A stretch of 13,623 bases of DNA, from assembly GCA_031268685.1 (NCBI GenBank), contig JAIRWW010000177.1, positions 1 to 13,623 of the forward strand, in the 5' to 3' direction. The DNA is from Azoarcus sp. (GTDB lineage: Bacteria; Pseudomonadota; Gammaproteobacteria; Burkholderiales; Rhodocyclaceae). Below the pieces are notes generated by a model. That model worked only from the letters and a program-made list of their open reading frames with translations, made no database searches and was not told the DNA's origin. Shown piece after piece: positions 1 to 6,387 of this stretch (position 1 is the stretch's first letter; each line of letters opens with the position of its first letter). The position numbers and the translations under genes were made by a program.

Positions 1-344
1 TTTTCGCCAAAGATGGCGACCAGCACATTGGCGCCGTTGACTTCTTTTTTTCCCGAGGACTGCACATGCAGGATGGCGCGCTGGATGACGCGCTGAAAAC
101 CAAGCGTGGGCTGGGTTTCGATTTCTTCATTGCCGCCGATTTTCGGTGTGTGCTCGCTGATGAACTGGGTCAGTTCCTGGCGCAGTTCGTTGGTGTTGAC
201 CGCGCAGGCGCGCAACACCTCGGCGGCGGAGGGGTTGTCCAGCAACGCGAGCAGCAGGTGCTCGACGGTAAGAAATTCATGCCGTTTTTGCCGGGCTTCG
301 ACAAAGGCCATGTGCAGGCTGATTTCAAGCTCTTGCGCGATCAT
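1..344 (-). CDS. clpA: ATP-dependent Clp protease ATP-binding subunit ClpA, N-terminal part (cut by the window edge)
   Basis: ClpA is the AAA+ unfoldase that feeds substrates into the ClpP peptidase in the cytoplasm. Only the first 114 codons are in the window, so both ATPase modules lie beyond the left edge. The visible part is the ClpA-type N-domain: it begins [18 protein letters not shown], followed by a segment with [16 protein letters not shown] and a second Clp-N repeat around residues 80-110 ([10 protein letters not shown] and [13 protein letters not shown]). This is the domain that docks ClpS. The start codon overlaps the clpS stop in an ATGA, so the two genes are almost certainly co-transcribed and translationally coupled. 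Identity is seen directly in the sequence; activity of the missing part is assumed. Confidence 0.95.
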   Translation of the reverse strand, partial: MIAQELEISLHMAFVEARQKRHEFLTVEHLLLALLDNPSAAEVLRACAVNTNELRQELTQFISEHTPKIGGNEEIETQPTLGFQRVIQRAILHVQSSGKKEVNGANVLVAIFGE

Positions 345-655
345 TCGGTTTCCTCCATCACGCATGCTAGCGGATGTTGGTGTTGGCGGGCGTAGGATAC
401 GACTTGTTCGACTTTTGTCGATGCTACATCTTTGGTGAAAACGCCGCACGTTCCCATGCCTTCCCTATGAACCTGGAGCATGACTTGTGTGGCGCGCTCG
501 CGGTTCATGCCGAAATATTTTTGCAGGACGATGACAACAAAATCCATTGGGGTGAAATCGTCGTTCAGAAGCAACACCTTGTAGAGCGGAGGACGGCGCA
601 TCTCCGTGCGGGTGGCTTCCAGTACGGCTCCGTCCTGTTTTGGCGTCGTGGTCAT
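341..655 (-). CDS. clpS: ATP-dependent Clp protease adaptor ClpS
   Basis: ClpS is the N-recognin that binds proteins with N-terminal Leu, Phe, Tyr or Trp and hands them to ClpAP. The 104-residue product has a flexible N-terminal tail (about residues 1-20) followed by the folded domain. The ligand-pocket residues are visible: N31-D32-D33 in [14 protein letters not shown], the gatekeeper-type M37, and H63 in [13 protein letters not shown]. The C-terminal part ([22 protein letters not shown]) is also typical. Length matches the family. It lies directly upstream of clpA with overlapping stop and start codons and is divergent from a cold-shock gene, the same arrangement as cspD/clpS-clpA in enterobacteria. 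No strong Shine-Dalgarno sequence precedes the ATG. Confidence 0.97.
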   Translation of the reverse strand: MTTTPKQDGAVLEATRTEMRRPPLYKVLLLNDDFTPMDFVVIVLQKYFGMNRERATQVMLQVHREGMGTCGVFTKDVASTKVEQVVSYARQHQHPLACVMEETE

Positions 656-708
656 GCTGGTAATTCTAGTCGGGTTGGCGCGCTGCCGTGGCAGTAGCTA
701 ATGGACGG

Positions 709-734
709 GGAACTTTCTGGATGGCCTGCGTCAT
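709..734 (+). promoter_or_regulatory. Possible ECF-sigma-type promoter (GGAACTT ... CGTC)
   Basis: GGAACTTT at 709-716 resembles the -35 element used by RpoE-like ECF sigma factors. CGTC at 729-732 resembles their -10 element. The 15 nt between GGAAC and CGTC is slightly shorter than the usual 16-17. If it works, transcription would start near 740 and run towards the small open frame at 760 and csp, giving a leader of about 300 nt. This rests on a motif match alone. Confidence 0.25.
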
Positions 735-911
735 CCCCTTCTTCCTTGGAGTCGGGAGTATGCCAGAACAGATGGAAAGCGGGTTTGAGTATTCCTGTCA
801 TCGTGCGATGTTGCGTGAATAGCTCAAATACGAGTTGATGGACATGAAACCCGTTGACGAGTGGCGGACAAATGCGTAAAAAACGGAGCGCATAAGTCAC
901 ATTCAGTTGCG

Positions 912-959
912 AGTGCTTACTGGGGGCTTGCCCGGTTGTTGCATTTCCGACAAAGCACT
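912..959 (+). promoter_or_regulatory. Inverted repeat in the csp leader (upstream stem)
   Basis: AGTGCTT at 912-918 is exactly complementary to AAGCACT at 953-959, giving a 7 bp stem around a 34 nt loop. It lies about 95-140 nt upstream of the csp start codon, on the same side as a second set of inverted repeats. In RNA form it would be an upstream structural domain of the leader. The pairing is seen directly; a role is inferred. Confidence 0.35.
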
Positions 960-966
960 GGGTAGG

Positions 967-1023
967 CAGTCCGGGTGTTTTGGATGTTTGATGAATGCGC
1001 CGACCGGGATTGCTCCCGGACTG
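967..1023 (+). promoter_or_regulatory. Candidate cold-shock mRNA switch: two mutually exclusive hairpins before csp
   Basis: CAGTCCGGG at 967-975 is perfectly complementary to CCCGGACTG at 1015-1023, giving a 9 bp long-range stem. The same downstream strand also takes part in a local hairpin, CCGGGA (1004-1009), loop TTGC, TCCCGG (1014-1019). The two structures share 1015-1019 and cannot coexist. The element ends about 15-25 nt before the ribosome-binding region (AAGGATCAAGGT, 1039-1050) and 31 nt before the ATG. Temperature-dependent switching between alternative leader structures is established for E. coli cspA mRNA. That this leader works the same way is inference. Confidence 0.45.
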
Positions 1024-1053
1024 TATCAAGTCATTTTGAAGGATCAAGGTAAT

Positions 1054-1260
1054 ATGGCAACTGGCACCGTTAAATGGTTCAACGACTCGAAGGGCTTCGG
1101 CTTTATTACGCCCGACGATGGCAGCGAGGATTTGTTCGCGCATTTCTCCGCTATCAACATGAATGGCTTCAAAACCCTGAAGGAAGGCGAGAAGGTTTCC
1201 TTCGACGTCGCACAAGGGCCGAAAGGCAAGCAGGCAGCAAACATTCAGCGCGCAGCCTGA
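1054..1260 (+). CDS. Cold-shock protein, CspA family (68 aa single cold-shock domain)
   Basis: This small nucleic-acid-binding OB-fold protein acts in the cytoplasm, melting RNA secondary structure and aiding translation. The whole 68-residue product is one cold-shock domain. RNP1 is KGFGFI at residues 13-18 and RNP2 is DLFAHF at 26-31, with the usual VKWFN (6-10) before them and [11 protein letters not shown] near the C-terminus. The start is set by [10 protein letters not shown], with AAGG-type ribosome sites at 1039-1042 and 1046-1049. An in-frame TTG at 907 would add a non-conserved tail and is not used here. The gene is divergent from clpS, the position of cspD in enterobacteria. However, the sequence is closer to the cold-shock or constitutive CspA/CspE type, so I give no paralogue letter. 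Confidence 0.95.
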   Translation: MATGTVKWFNDSKGFGFITPDDGSEDLFAHFSAINMNGFKTLKEGEKVSFDVAQGPKGKQAANIQRAA

Positions 1261-1285
1261 CGATTCGCGTCGTTCCGGGGTCTCT

Positions 1286-1335
1286 AAAAAGAGAAGAAGA
1301 CTGCCATTGGCGGCGGCCTTCTTCTCGGTTGTTTC
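1286..1335. terminator. Bidirectional intrinsic terminator between csp (+) and aspS (-)
   Basis: GAGAAGAAG at 1291-1299 pairs perfectly with CTTCTTCTC at 1318-1326, and an inner stem CTGCC/GGCGG (1301-1305/1309-1313) can extend it. Read on the minus strand, the hairpin is followed at once by TTTTT (1290-1286), a textbook tail for aspS. Read on the plus strand it is followed by GGTTGTTTCTT, a weaker T-rich tail for csp. It sits about 30 nt past the csp stop and about 60 nt past the aspS stop. Confidence 0.75.
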
Positions 1336-1383
1336 TTCGCTTTGCGTTCTTTGTATATTCGGCGGGCGAGGCGAAGCCAGGGG

Positions 1384-3174
1384 TCAGTTCGCGTCGCCGG
1401 TTTTTTCGGCTTGGCGCAGGCGGATGTGCAATTCCCTAAGCTGTTTTTCGTCGACCGCGCTGGGTGCGCTGGTCAGCAGGCATTGGGCGCGCTGAGTCTT
1501 GGGGAAGGCGATGACATCGCGGATGGACTCGGCGCCAGTCATCATCGTCACCACGCGGTCGAGTCCGAAAGCGATGCCGCCGTGCGGCGGTGCGCCGAAT
1601 TCGAGCGCATCGAGCAAGAAGCCGAATTTGGCCCGCTGTTCCTCTTGTCCGATGCCCAGTGCGTCGAATACCGCTTCCTGCACTTCAGCGCGATGGATGC
1701 GAATCGAGCCGCCGCCGATTTCCCAGCCGTTCAGAGCCAGATCGTAGGCTTTGGCGAGGCATTCGCCGGGATGGCTTTTCAATAGCGCTATGTGTTCGTC
1801 TTTCGGGCTGGTGAAGGGGTGATGGCAGGCGGCCCAGCGTTTGCCGTCTTCGTCGTATTCGAACATCGGAAAATCGACTATCCATATCGGACGCCAGGCT
1901 TCGCCGGTGATGAATTTCTTTTCGTGTCCGAGTTTGGTGCGCAGAGCGCCAAGGGCGTCATTGACGATCCTGGTCTTGTCCGCACCGAAAAAGATGAGGT
2001 CGCCTGATTGCGCGCCTGTGCGCGCGAGAATCGCGCGTAATGCGGTTTCATGCAGGTTTTTGACGATGGGCGATTGCAGGCCGGTTTCATTCGGCTGGCT
2101 GGCATCGTTGACTTTGATGTAGGCCAGGCCCCTGGCGCCGTAGATGCCGACGAAACGGGTGTATTCGTCGATTTCACCGCGAGTGAGGTTTGCGCCGCCA
2201 GGTATACGCAAGGCAGCGACTCGTCCGCCGGAATTGGCTGGGCCAGAAAATACCTTGAACGCGACATCTTTGACCGCATCGGTGATTTCGGTGAGTTCGA
2301 GCGTCACGCGCAGATCGGGTTTGTCGGAACCGTAGCGGCTCATTGCCTCGGCGTAAGTCATGCGCGGGAAAGGATTGGGCAATTCGACGGCGAGCGCTTC
2401 CCTGAATACGCAGCGGATCATCTCTTCCATCAGCGAGGTAATGCCGGCAGCGTCCAGGAACGAGGTTTCGATATCGACCTGGGTGAATTCGGGCTGGCGG
2501 TCGGCGCGCAAATCTTCGTCGCGGAAGCATTTGACGATCTGATAGTAGCGGTCGAAACCGGCCACCATTAAAAGCTGCTTGAAAAGCTGCGGCGATTGGG
2601 GCAGGGCGAAGAATTGCCCGGCGTTGACGCGCGAAGGCACCAGATAGTCGCGCGCGCCTTCGGGAGTGCTTTTGGTCAGCATCGGCGTTTCGATGTCGAT
2701 AAAGCCGTGGGTATCGAGAAAGCGGCGGAAAGCCATGGCGACTTTGTAGCGCAGCATCAGGTTTTTCTGCATCCGGGGGCGGCGCAGGTCGATGACGCGG
2801 TGGGTCAGGCGCACGGTTTCGGACAGATTGTCGTCGTCTGGCTGGAAAGGCGGCGGCGCCGACGCATTGAGAATTTCGATTTCGTGGCACAGCACTTCGA
2901 TTTCGCCGGAAGCGAGATTGGGGTTTTCCGTGCCCGCAGGGCGGCGGCGTACTTTGCCGGTAAGTTTCAGGCAGAACTCGTTGCGGATCGCCTCGGCGGT
3001 TCTGAACATGTCCTGGCGATCCGGATCGCATACGATCTGCGCCATACCCTCGCGGTCGCGCAGGTCGATGAAAATGACGCCGCCATGGTCTCGGCGGCGG
3101 TGAACCCAGCCGCAAAGTGTGACGATCTGGTCCAGGTGGGCGGCAGTCACTTGGCCGCAGTAATGAGTTCGCAT
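1384..3174 (-). CDS. aspS: Aspartate--tRNA ligase (bacterial-type AspRS, probably non-discriminating)
   Basis: This class II aminoacyl-tRNA synthetase charges tRNA-Asp with aspartate in the cytoplasm. The 596-residue length fits the bacterial AspRS. In order it shows the OB-fold anticodon-binding domain (about 1-105), a linker and motif 1 around [20 protein letters not shown] (158-177), motif 2 [16 protein letters not shown] (217-232), the bacterial GAD insertion domain (about 290-420), and motif 3 GIAFGLDRV (533-541). The flipping-loop and adenylate-pocket residues look intact. The anticodon-domain motif HRRRDHGG carries His at residue 30, and a Gly follows RPA at residue 81. These residues are associated with AspRS enzymes that also mischarge tRNA-Asn for GatCAB. 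The gene lies 18 nt after the DUF502 gene as the last member of the fmdB unit and ends at a strong terminator hairpin. Confidence 0.98.
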   Translation of the reverse strand: MRTHYCGQVTAAHLDQIVTLCGWVHRRRDHGGVIFIDLRDREGMAQIVCDPDRQDMFRTAEAIRNEFCLKLTGKVRRRPAGTENPNLASGEIEVLCHEIEILNASAPPPFQPDDDNLSETVRLTHRVIDLRRPRMQKNLMLRYKVAMAFRRFLDTHGFIDIETPMLTKSTPEGARDYLVPSRVNAGQFFALPQSPQLFKQLLMVAGFDRYYQIVKCFRDEDLRADRQPEFTQVDIETSFLDAAGITSLMEEMIRCVFREALAVELPNPFPRMTYAEAMSRYGSDKPDLRVTLELTEITDAVKDVAFKVFSGPANSGGRVAALRIPGGANLTRGEIDEYTRFVGIYGARGLAYIKVNDASQPNETGLQSPIVKNLHETALRAILARTGAQSGDLIFFGADKTRIVNDALGALRTKLGHEKKFITGEAWRPIWIVDFPMFEYDEDGKRWAACHHPFTSPKDEHIALLKSHPGECLAKAYDLALNGWEIGGGSIRIHRAEVQEAVFDALGIGQEEQRAKFGFLLDALEFGAPPHGGIAFGLDRVVTMMTGAESIRDVIAFPKTQRAQCLLTSAPSAVDEKQLRELHIRLRQAEKTGDAN

Positions 3175-3192
3175 AGAAATAATGCCGAAGGC

Positions 3193-3858
3193 TTAATCGG
3201 AATTGGTAATGAGATGGGCGGGGGCGGGGGCGGGTTCCGTCGCGTGCGCGGGCGGCGCGACCACTCCCATCGAGATGATGTATTTGAGCGCCTCATCGAC
3301 GCTTATATCGAGTTCGATGACGTCTGCCGCGGGCAGCATCAGGAAAAACCCGGAGGTCGGATTGGGCGTGGTGGGGACATAGACGCTGAGGTAGTCGCCG
3401 TTCAGGTGCTTGGCGACATCTCTGCCCGGCGTGCCGGTCAGGAAAGCGATCGTCCATGTGCCCTGGCGCGGGTATTGCACCAGGAGCGCTTTGCGAAAGG
3501 CTTGGCCGCTGCTGGAAAAGAGCGTGTCCGAGACTTGCTTGACGCTGTAGTAGATGGACTTGACCACAGGAATGCGCGCAAGCAGCCCTTCCCACAGCCG
3601 CACGAGTTTTTGACCCAGTACGTTGGCGGTAATGACGCCGGTGGCGAGCAGGATGAAAATGCACAGCACCACGCCCAGCCCGGGGATATTGAAACCGAAG
3701 ACGGTTTGCGGTTGCAGGTGCTGGGGCAGCCAGGGCATTACCCAACCGTCGAGCATCTCGACGATCCAGGTCAGCACCGTGAAAGTGATGGCAAGGGGAA
3801 TCCAGATCAGCAGACCGGTGATGAGATACTTTTTTATGTGAGAAAACCCGGTTTGCAT
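3193..3858 (-). CDS. DUF502 family inner-membrane protein
   Basis: This 221-residue conserved membrane protein has no firmly established function. Two transmembrane segments are evident at about residues 10-32 and 60-82, followed by a cytoplasmic or peripheral domain. That domain carries the family's hallmark stretches: RIPVVKSIYYSVKQ (95-108), VPTTPNPTSGFF (161-172) and the EALKYIISMG segment (189-198). The tail is Pro/Ala-rich (APAPAH). The start chosen is the ATG 5 nt after the fmdB stop. An open frame continues upstream but overlaps fmdB and is not conserved in character. There is no clear Shine-Dalgarno sequence, so expression probably depends on coupling to fmdB. The fmdB-DUF502-aspS order is common in betaproteobacteria, which supports the call but does not explain the function. 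Confidence 0.93.
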   Translation of the reverse strand: MQTGFSHIKKYLITGLLIWIPLAITFTVLTWIVEMLDGWVMPWLPQHLQPQTVFGFNIPGLGVVLCIFILLATGVITANVLGQKLVRLWEGLLARIPVVKSIYYSVKQVSDTLFSSSGQAFRKALLVQYPRQGTWTIAFLTGTPGRDVAKHLNGDYLSVYVPTTPNPTSGFFLMLPAADVIELDISVDEALKYIISMGVVAPPAHATEPAPAPAHLITNSD

Positions 3859-3863
3859 GGGTA

Positions 3864-4124
3864 TCAGGACGGATGGCAGCAAGCGCAGTTGGCGCCGCAG
3901 GATGGCGGCGTTTCGCTTGCGGCGGGGGCGCTCTTGGTTTTGCCGCCCTTGAAGTCGGTGGCGTACCAGCCGCTGCCTTTGAGCTGGAAGCCGGCTGCCG
4001 AGATTTGTTTGACGTAGCGGCCATCTCCGCAGGACGGGCAGACGGTGAGTGGGCCGTCGCTCATTTTTTGCAAATGTTCCTTCTGGAATCCGCAACTCTC
4101 GCAACGGTATTCGTAAATGGGCAT
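3864..4124 (-). CDS. FmdB family zinc-ribbon protein
   Basis: This 86-residue protein has the CxxC_CXXC_SSSS/FmdB zinc ribbon: MPIYEYRCESCG with C8 and C11, then CPSCG with C29 and C32, which would bind one zinc. FQLKGSGWYATDF (residues 46-58) is the usual continuation of the family. A Lys/Ser/Ala linker leads to a Cys-rich tail (SCGANCACCHPS), another frequent feature. The family is often annotated as a putative regulatory protein after FmdB of Methylophilus, but its role is not settled. A good ribosome site, GGGAGG (minus strand, 4135-4130), lies 5 nt before the ATG. It heads the fmdB-DUF502-aspS unit, 91 nt after pilD, so a promoter for the unit could lie in that gap. Confidence 0.93.
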   Translation of the reverse strand: MPIYEYRCESCGFQKEHLQKMSDGPLTVCPSCGDGRYVKQISAAGFQLKGSGWYATDFKGGKTKSAPAASETPPSCGANCACCHPS

Positions 4125-4215
4125 GAGAGCCTCCCGGGAAGCAAAGTTCGTTAGTCTAGCGCAACGCGCTGATGCGCGCCGCCGGATGCGTGAGATGAGG
4201 GCGGGGACGCCGGTT

Positions 4216-5082
4216 TCAAGAGGGCAAGAGGGTGGCGGACAAGTGGAAGTTGAGCGCCGCGCCGTGGAAGAGGGCGATCAGTCCTGCAATGGCGAGGTAG
4301 GGGCCGAAAGGGATGGGCGTGCCTTGGCTGAGTCGTTTCGTTGCAATAAGGCTGATGCCGACCGCGGCGCCCGCGAGTGAGGCCAGCAGGATGATGAGCG
4401 GCAGTATCTGCCAGCCCAGCCAGGCGCCGATGGCCGCCAGTAGTTTGAAATCGCCGTGGCCCATGCCTTCCTTGCCGGTGACGAGTTTGAAAAGCCAATA
4501 CACCGACCACAGGAAAAGGTATCCGGCCATGGCGCCGATGACGGCATCGGCGAGGGGAATGTAGGCGGCGTGCAAATTGAAGGCCAAGCCCAGCCACAGC
4601 AGGGGGAGGGTCAGGTTGTCGGGCAGCAGCTGGGTATCGAAGTCGATAAAGGCCAAGGCGATCATGATCCACAGGAAAATCAGGGCGCCTATCGCCGCCG
4701 GGCCGAAGCCGAAATGCCAAGCCGCGTATCCGGAAAGCGCCGCCGTCAGGGCTTCTACCAAGGGGTAGCGGGAGCCGATGGGCGCTTTGCAATGGCGGCA
4801 GCGGCCGCGCAGGGCCAGATAGCTCAGGAGCGGGATGTTTTCCAGCGCCGAGATCGCATGTCCGCATTGCGGGCAGCGCGAACGCGGACTGGAGAGACTG
4901 AGGCGTTCGCCGCTGGGGCAGGGCGCGGCGTCGCCGTGCAGCGCGGCGGCTTCTTCCAGCCACTCGCGCTCCATGATCTTGGGCAGACGGTAGATGGCTA
5001 CGTTCAGGAAACTGCCGACGCACAGGCCGAGCAGGGTGGCCAGGGGGATGAAAATCTGTGGATCGCTTAATGTGTCTGGCAT
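4216..5082 (-). CDS. pilD: Prepilin peptidase / N-methyltransferase PilD
   Basis: This polytopic inner-membrane aspartyl protease cleaves the leader of type IV prepilins and N-methylates the new terminus. The 288-residue length is typical of the bifunctional enzyme. The N-terminal methylase region includes GSFLNVAIYRLP (23-34) and a cytoplasmic loop with two zinc-binding pairs, C70/C73 and C95/C98. The catalytic aspartates lie in FIDFDTQLLPD (D147 or D149) and in the GMGHGDFK motif (D211, the GxGD signature). About seven or eight hydrophobic segments are visible. The gene follows pilC by 23 nt as the last member of pilB-pilC-pilD. The coaE gene often found next in this cluster is not present; fmdB follows instead. 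Confidence 0.97.
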   Translation of the reverse strand: MPDTLSDPQIFIPLATLLGLCVGSFLNVAIYRLPKIMEREWLEEAAALHGDAAPCPSGERLSLSSPRSRCPQCGHAISALENIPLLSYLALRGRCRHCKAPIGSRYPLVEALTAALSGYAAWHFGFGPAAIGALIFLWIMIALAFIDFDTQLLPDNLTLPLLWLGLAFNLHAAYIPLADAVIGAMAGYLFLWSVYWLFKLVTGKEGMGHGDFKLLAAIGAWLGWQILPLIILLASLAGAAVGISLIATKRLSQGTPIPFGPYLAIAGLIALFHGAALNFHLSATLLPS

Positions 5083-5105
5083 ATATGCGGTAGTTGGGGA
5101 AAGGG

Positions 5106-6353
5106 TCAGACGGCGCCGCCGAGCTTGAAGATTGGCAGGTACATGGCAATGACCAGACCGCCGATGACGATGCCCAGGAAAGCCATTATCAAGGGTTCGA
5201 GCAAGGTGGACATGGCGGCAACCGCATCATCGACCTCCCGGTCGTAAAAATCGGCGACTCTGGTGAGCATGTTGTCGAGTTGGCCGGATTCTTCGCCGAT
5301 CGACACCATTTGCACGACCATGGTCGGGAACATTTCTGAATTCTGCATGGCCAGGTTCAAGCTTTGTCCGGTGCTGATGGAGGTCTGGATGTCGCGCGTG
5401 GCCAGCATGTACAAATGATTGCCTGATGCGCTGCCTACCGAATCCAGTGCTTCGACCAGCGGTACACCGGCGGAGAACATTGTAGACAATGTCCGCGACC
5501 AGCGGGCAATTGTAGCCTTGCGAACGATTTCCCCCACCACCGGCAGCTTGAATATCATGCGATCGAATGCAATTTGCATTGGAAGGGATCGCTTGTAGGT
5601 CGAGATGAGCGCCATGATGGAACCGCCCAGGACGCCCAGGATGAGCCACCAGTACGCGACGAAAAAGTCGGAAATTGCGATGACCAGCAGCGTTGGCCCC
5701 GGCAGCTCGGCGCCGAAATTGGCGAATACGTCTTTGAATGTGGGCACGACCCAGATCATGATGATGCCGATGACGATCAGCGAGACGGTTATGACCGCCG
5801 CGGGGTAGAACAGCGCCGATTTGATCTTGCTCTTGATGGCGATAATTTTTTCTTTGTACGTCGCAAGGCGATCCATGATGGTGTCGAGGATGCCGGCCTG
5901 CTCGCCAGCCGCGACCAGATTGCAGAACAATCTGTCGAAATGCACAGGAAATCTGGAAAATGCCTGCGAAAGACTGGAGCCGGTTTCGACATCGCCGCGA
6001 ACTTCGTTGAGCAGCCGGCTCAGGCCCGGATTGCCGGTGCCTTTGATTCCGATATCGAAAGCCTGTAGCAGCGGCACGCCGGATTTCATCATCGTCGCCA
6101 ACTGACGGGTGAAAAACGCGACATCCTTGTCGGACACTTTGTGGCCGCGCGACATTGCCTGCTTTTTGACCTTGGTGACGATGATGCCTTGCCGGCGCTG
6201 CGAAGCCTTTACTACGGTGTCGCTGGCCGCCCGCATTTCGCCGTGGACGATCCTGCCGGTTTTGTCCTTGCCCTCCCAACTGTAGAGATTTTCCTTGGGA
6301 TGGGTTTGCGGGCCGCGGGCGGGCCGGGATGCCGGTGCTGATGCTGTCGCCAT
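5106..6353 (-). CDS. pilC: Type IV pilus inner-membrane platform protein PilC
   Basis: PilC is the inner-membrane platform on which the PilB and PilT motors act during pilus extension and retraction. The 415-residue protein has the expected pair of T2SSF (GspF) domains, about residues 79-202 and 282-404. Membrane segments lie at about 182-203, 234-252 and 384-408, and the C-terminus ends in the typical MYLPIFKLGGAV. Conserved pieces include FTRQLATMMKSGVPLLQAFD (81-100) and its second-domain counterpart around RTLSTMFSAGVPLVEALD (287-304). The N-terminal extension (residues 1-20) is Ala/Pro-rich. An AAGAGG-type ribosome site lies just before the ATG. It lies 34 nt downstream of pilB and 23 nt upstream of pilD. 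Confidence 0.97.
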   Translation of the reverse strand: MATASAPASRPARGPQTHPKENLYSWEGKDKTGRIVHGEMRAASDTVVKASQRRQGIIVTKVKKQAMSRGHKVSDKDVAFFTRQLATMMKSGVPLLQAFDIGIKGTGNPGLSRLLNEVRGDVETGSSLSQAFSRFPVHFDRLFCNLVAAGEQAGILDTIMDRLATYKEKIIAIKSKIKSALFYPAAVITVSLIVIGIIMIWVVPTFKDVFANFGAELPGPTLLVIAISDFFVAYWWLILGVLGGSIMALISTYKRSLPMQIAFDRMIFKLPVVGEIVRKATIARWSRTLSTMFSAGVPLVEALDSVGSASGNHLYMLATRDIQTSISTGQSLNLAMQNSEMFPTMVVQMVSIGEESGQLDNMLTRVADFYDREVDDAVAAMSTLLEPLIMAFLGIVIGGLVIAMYLPIFKLGGAV

Positions 6354-6387
6354 GATTACCTCTTTTGCCGTGCTGTTGCCGTTGCTT

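Larger units (their letters stand above)
656..1053. other. Long intergenic region between clpS and csp (csp leader plus divergent promoters)
   Basis: This 398 bp stretch contains no recognisable conserved gene. It must hold the minus-strand promoter of clpS and the plus-strand promoter and 5' leader of the cold-shock gene. Visible items are a GGAAC...CGTC element at 709-732 resembling an ECF-sigma promoter, a 20-codon open frame at 760-822 preceded by a GGAG-type ribosome site, and several inverted repeats between 912 and 1023 described separately. Long structured leaders are typical of cold-shock mRNAs. I saw no match to the enterobacterial cold box. Where transcription begins cannot be told from sequence. 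Confidence 0.6.

Noticed and set aside
907..1053. N-terminal extension of csp from a TTG at 907
   Set aside because: Cold-shock domains start at the [10 protein letters not shown] methionine. The extension is not domain-like and coincides with leader hairpins.
652..1215. 187-codon minus-strand open frame over the csp leader and csp
   Set aside because: It overlaps the certain csp gene antisense and shows no conserved features.
2596..4017. 473-codon open frame on the plus strand
   Set aside because: It lies fully antisense to the start of aspS, the DUF502 gene and part of fmdB, all of which have strong family motifs. Its product is low-complexity and unlike any family, as expected of a shadow frame in GC-rich DNA.
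3859..4104. Longer DUF502 protein starting inside fmdB
   Set aside because: The added residues are Arg/Pro-rich, overlap the fmdB frame, and precede the normal family start (MQTGFSHIKKYLITG).
4158..4178. Two overlapping 5 bp dyads (AGCGC/GCGCT and CGCGC/GCGCG) between pilD and fmdB
   Set aside because: They are short and GC-biased, expected by chance in this composition, and have no T-run or other support.
4151..5149. 332-codon minus-strand frame over pilD, and a similar one at 2174-3115 over aspS
   Set aside because: These are alternative frames of well-identified genes, with Arg/Pro-rich translations typical of frame-shifted GC-rich coding DNA.
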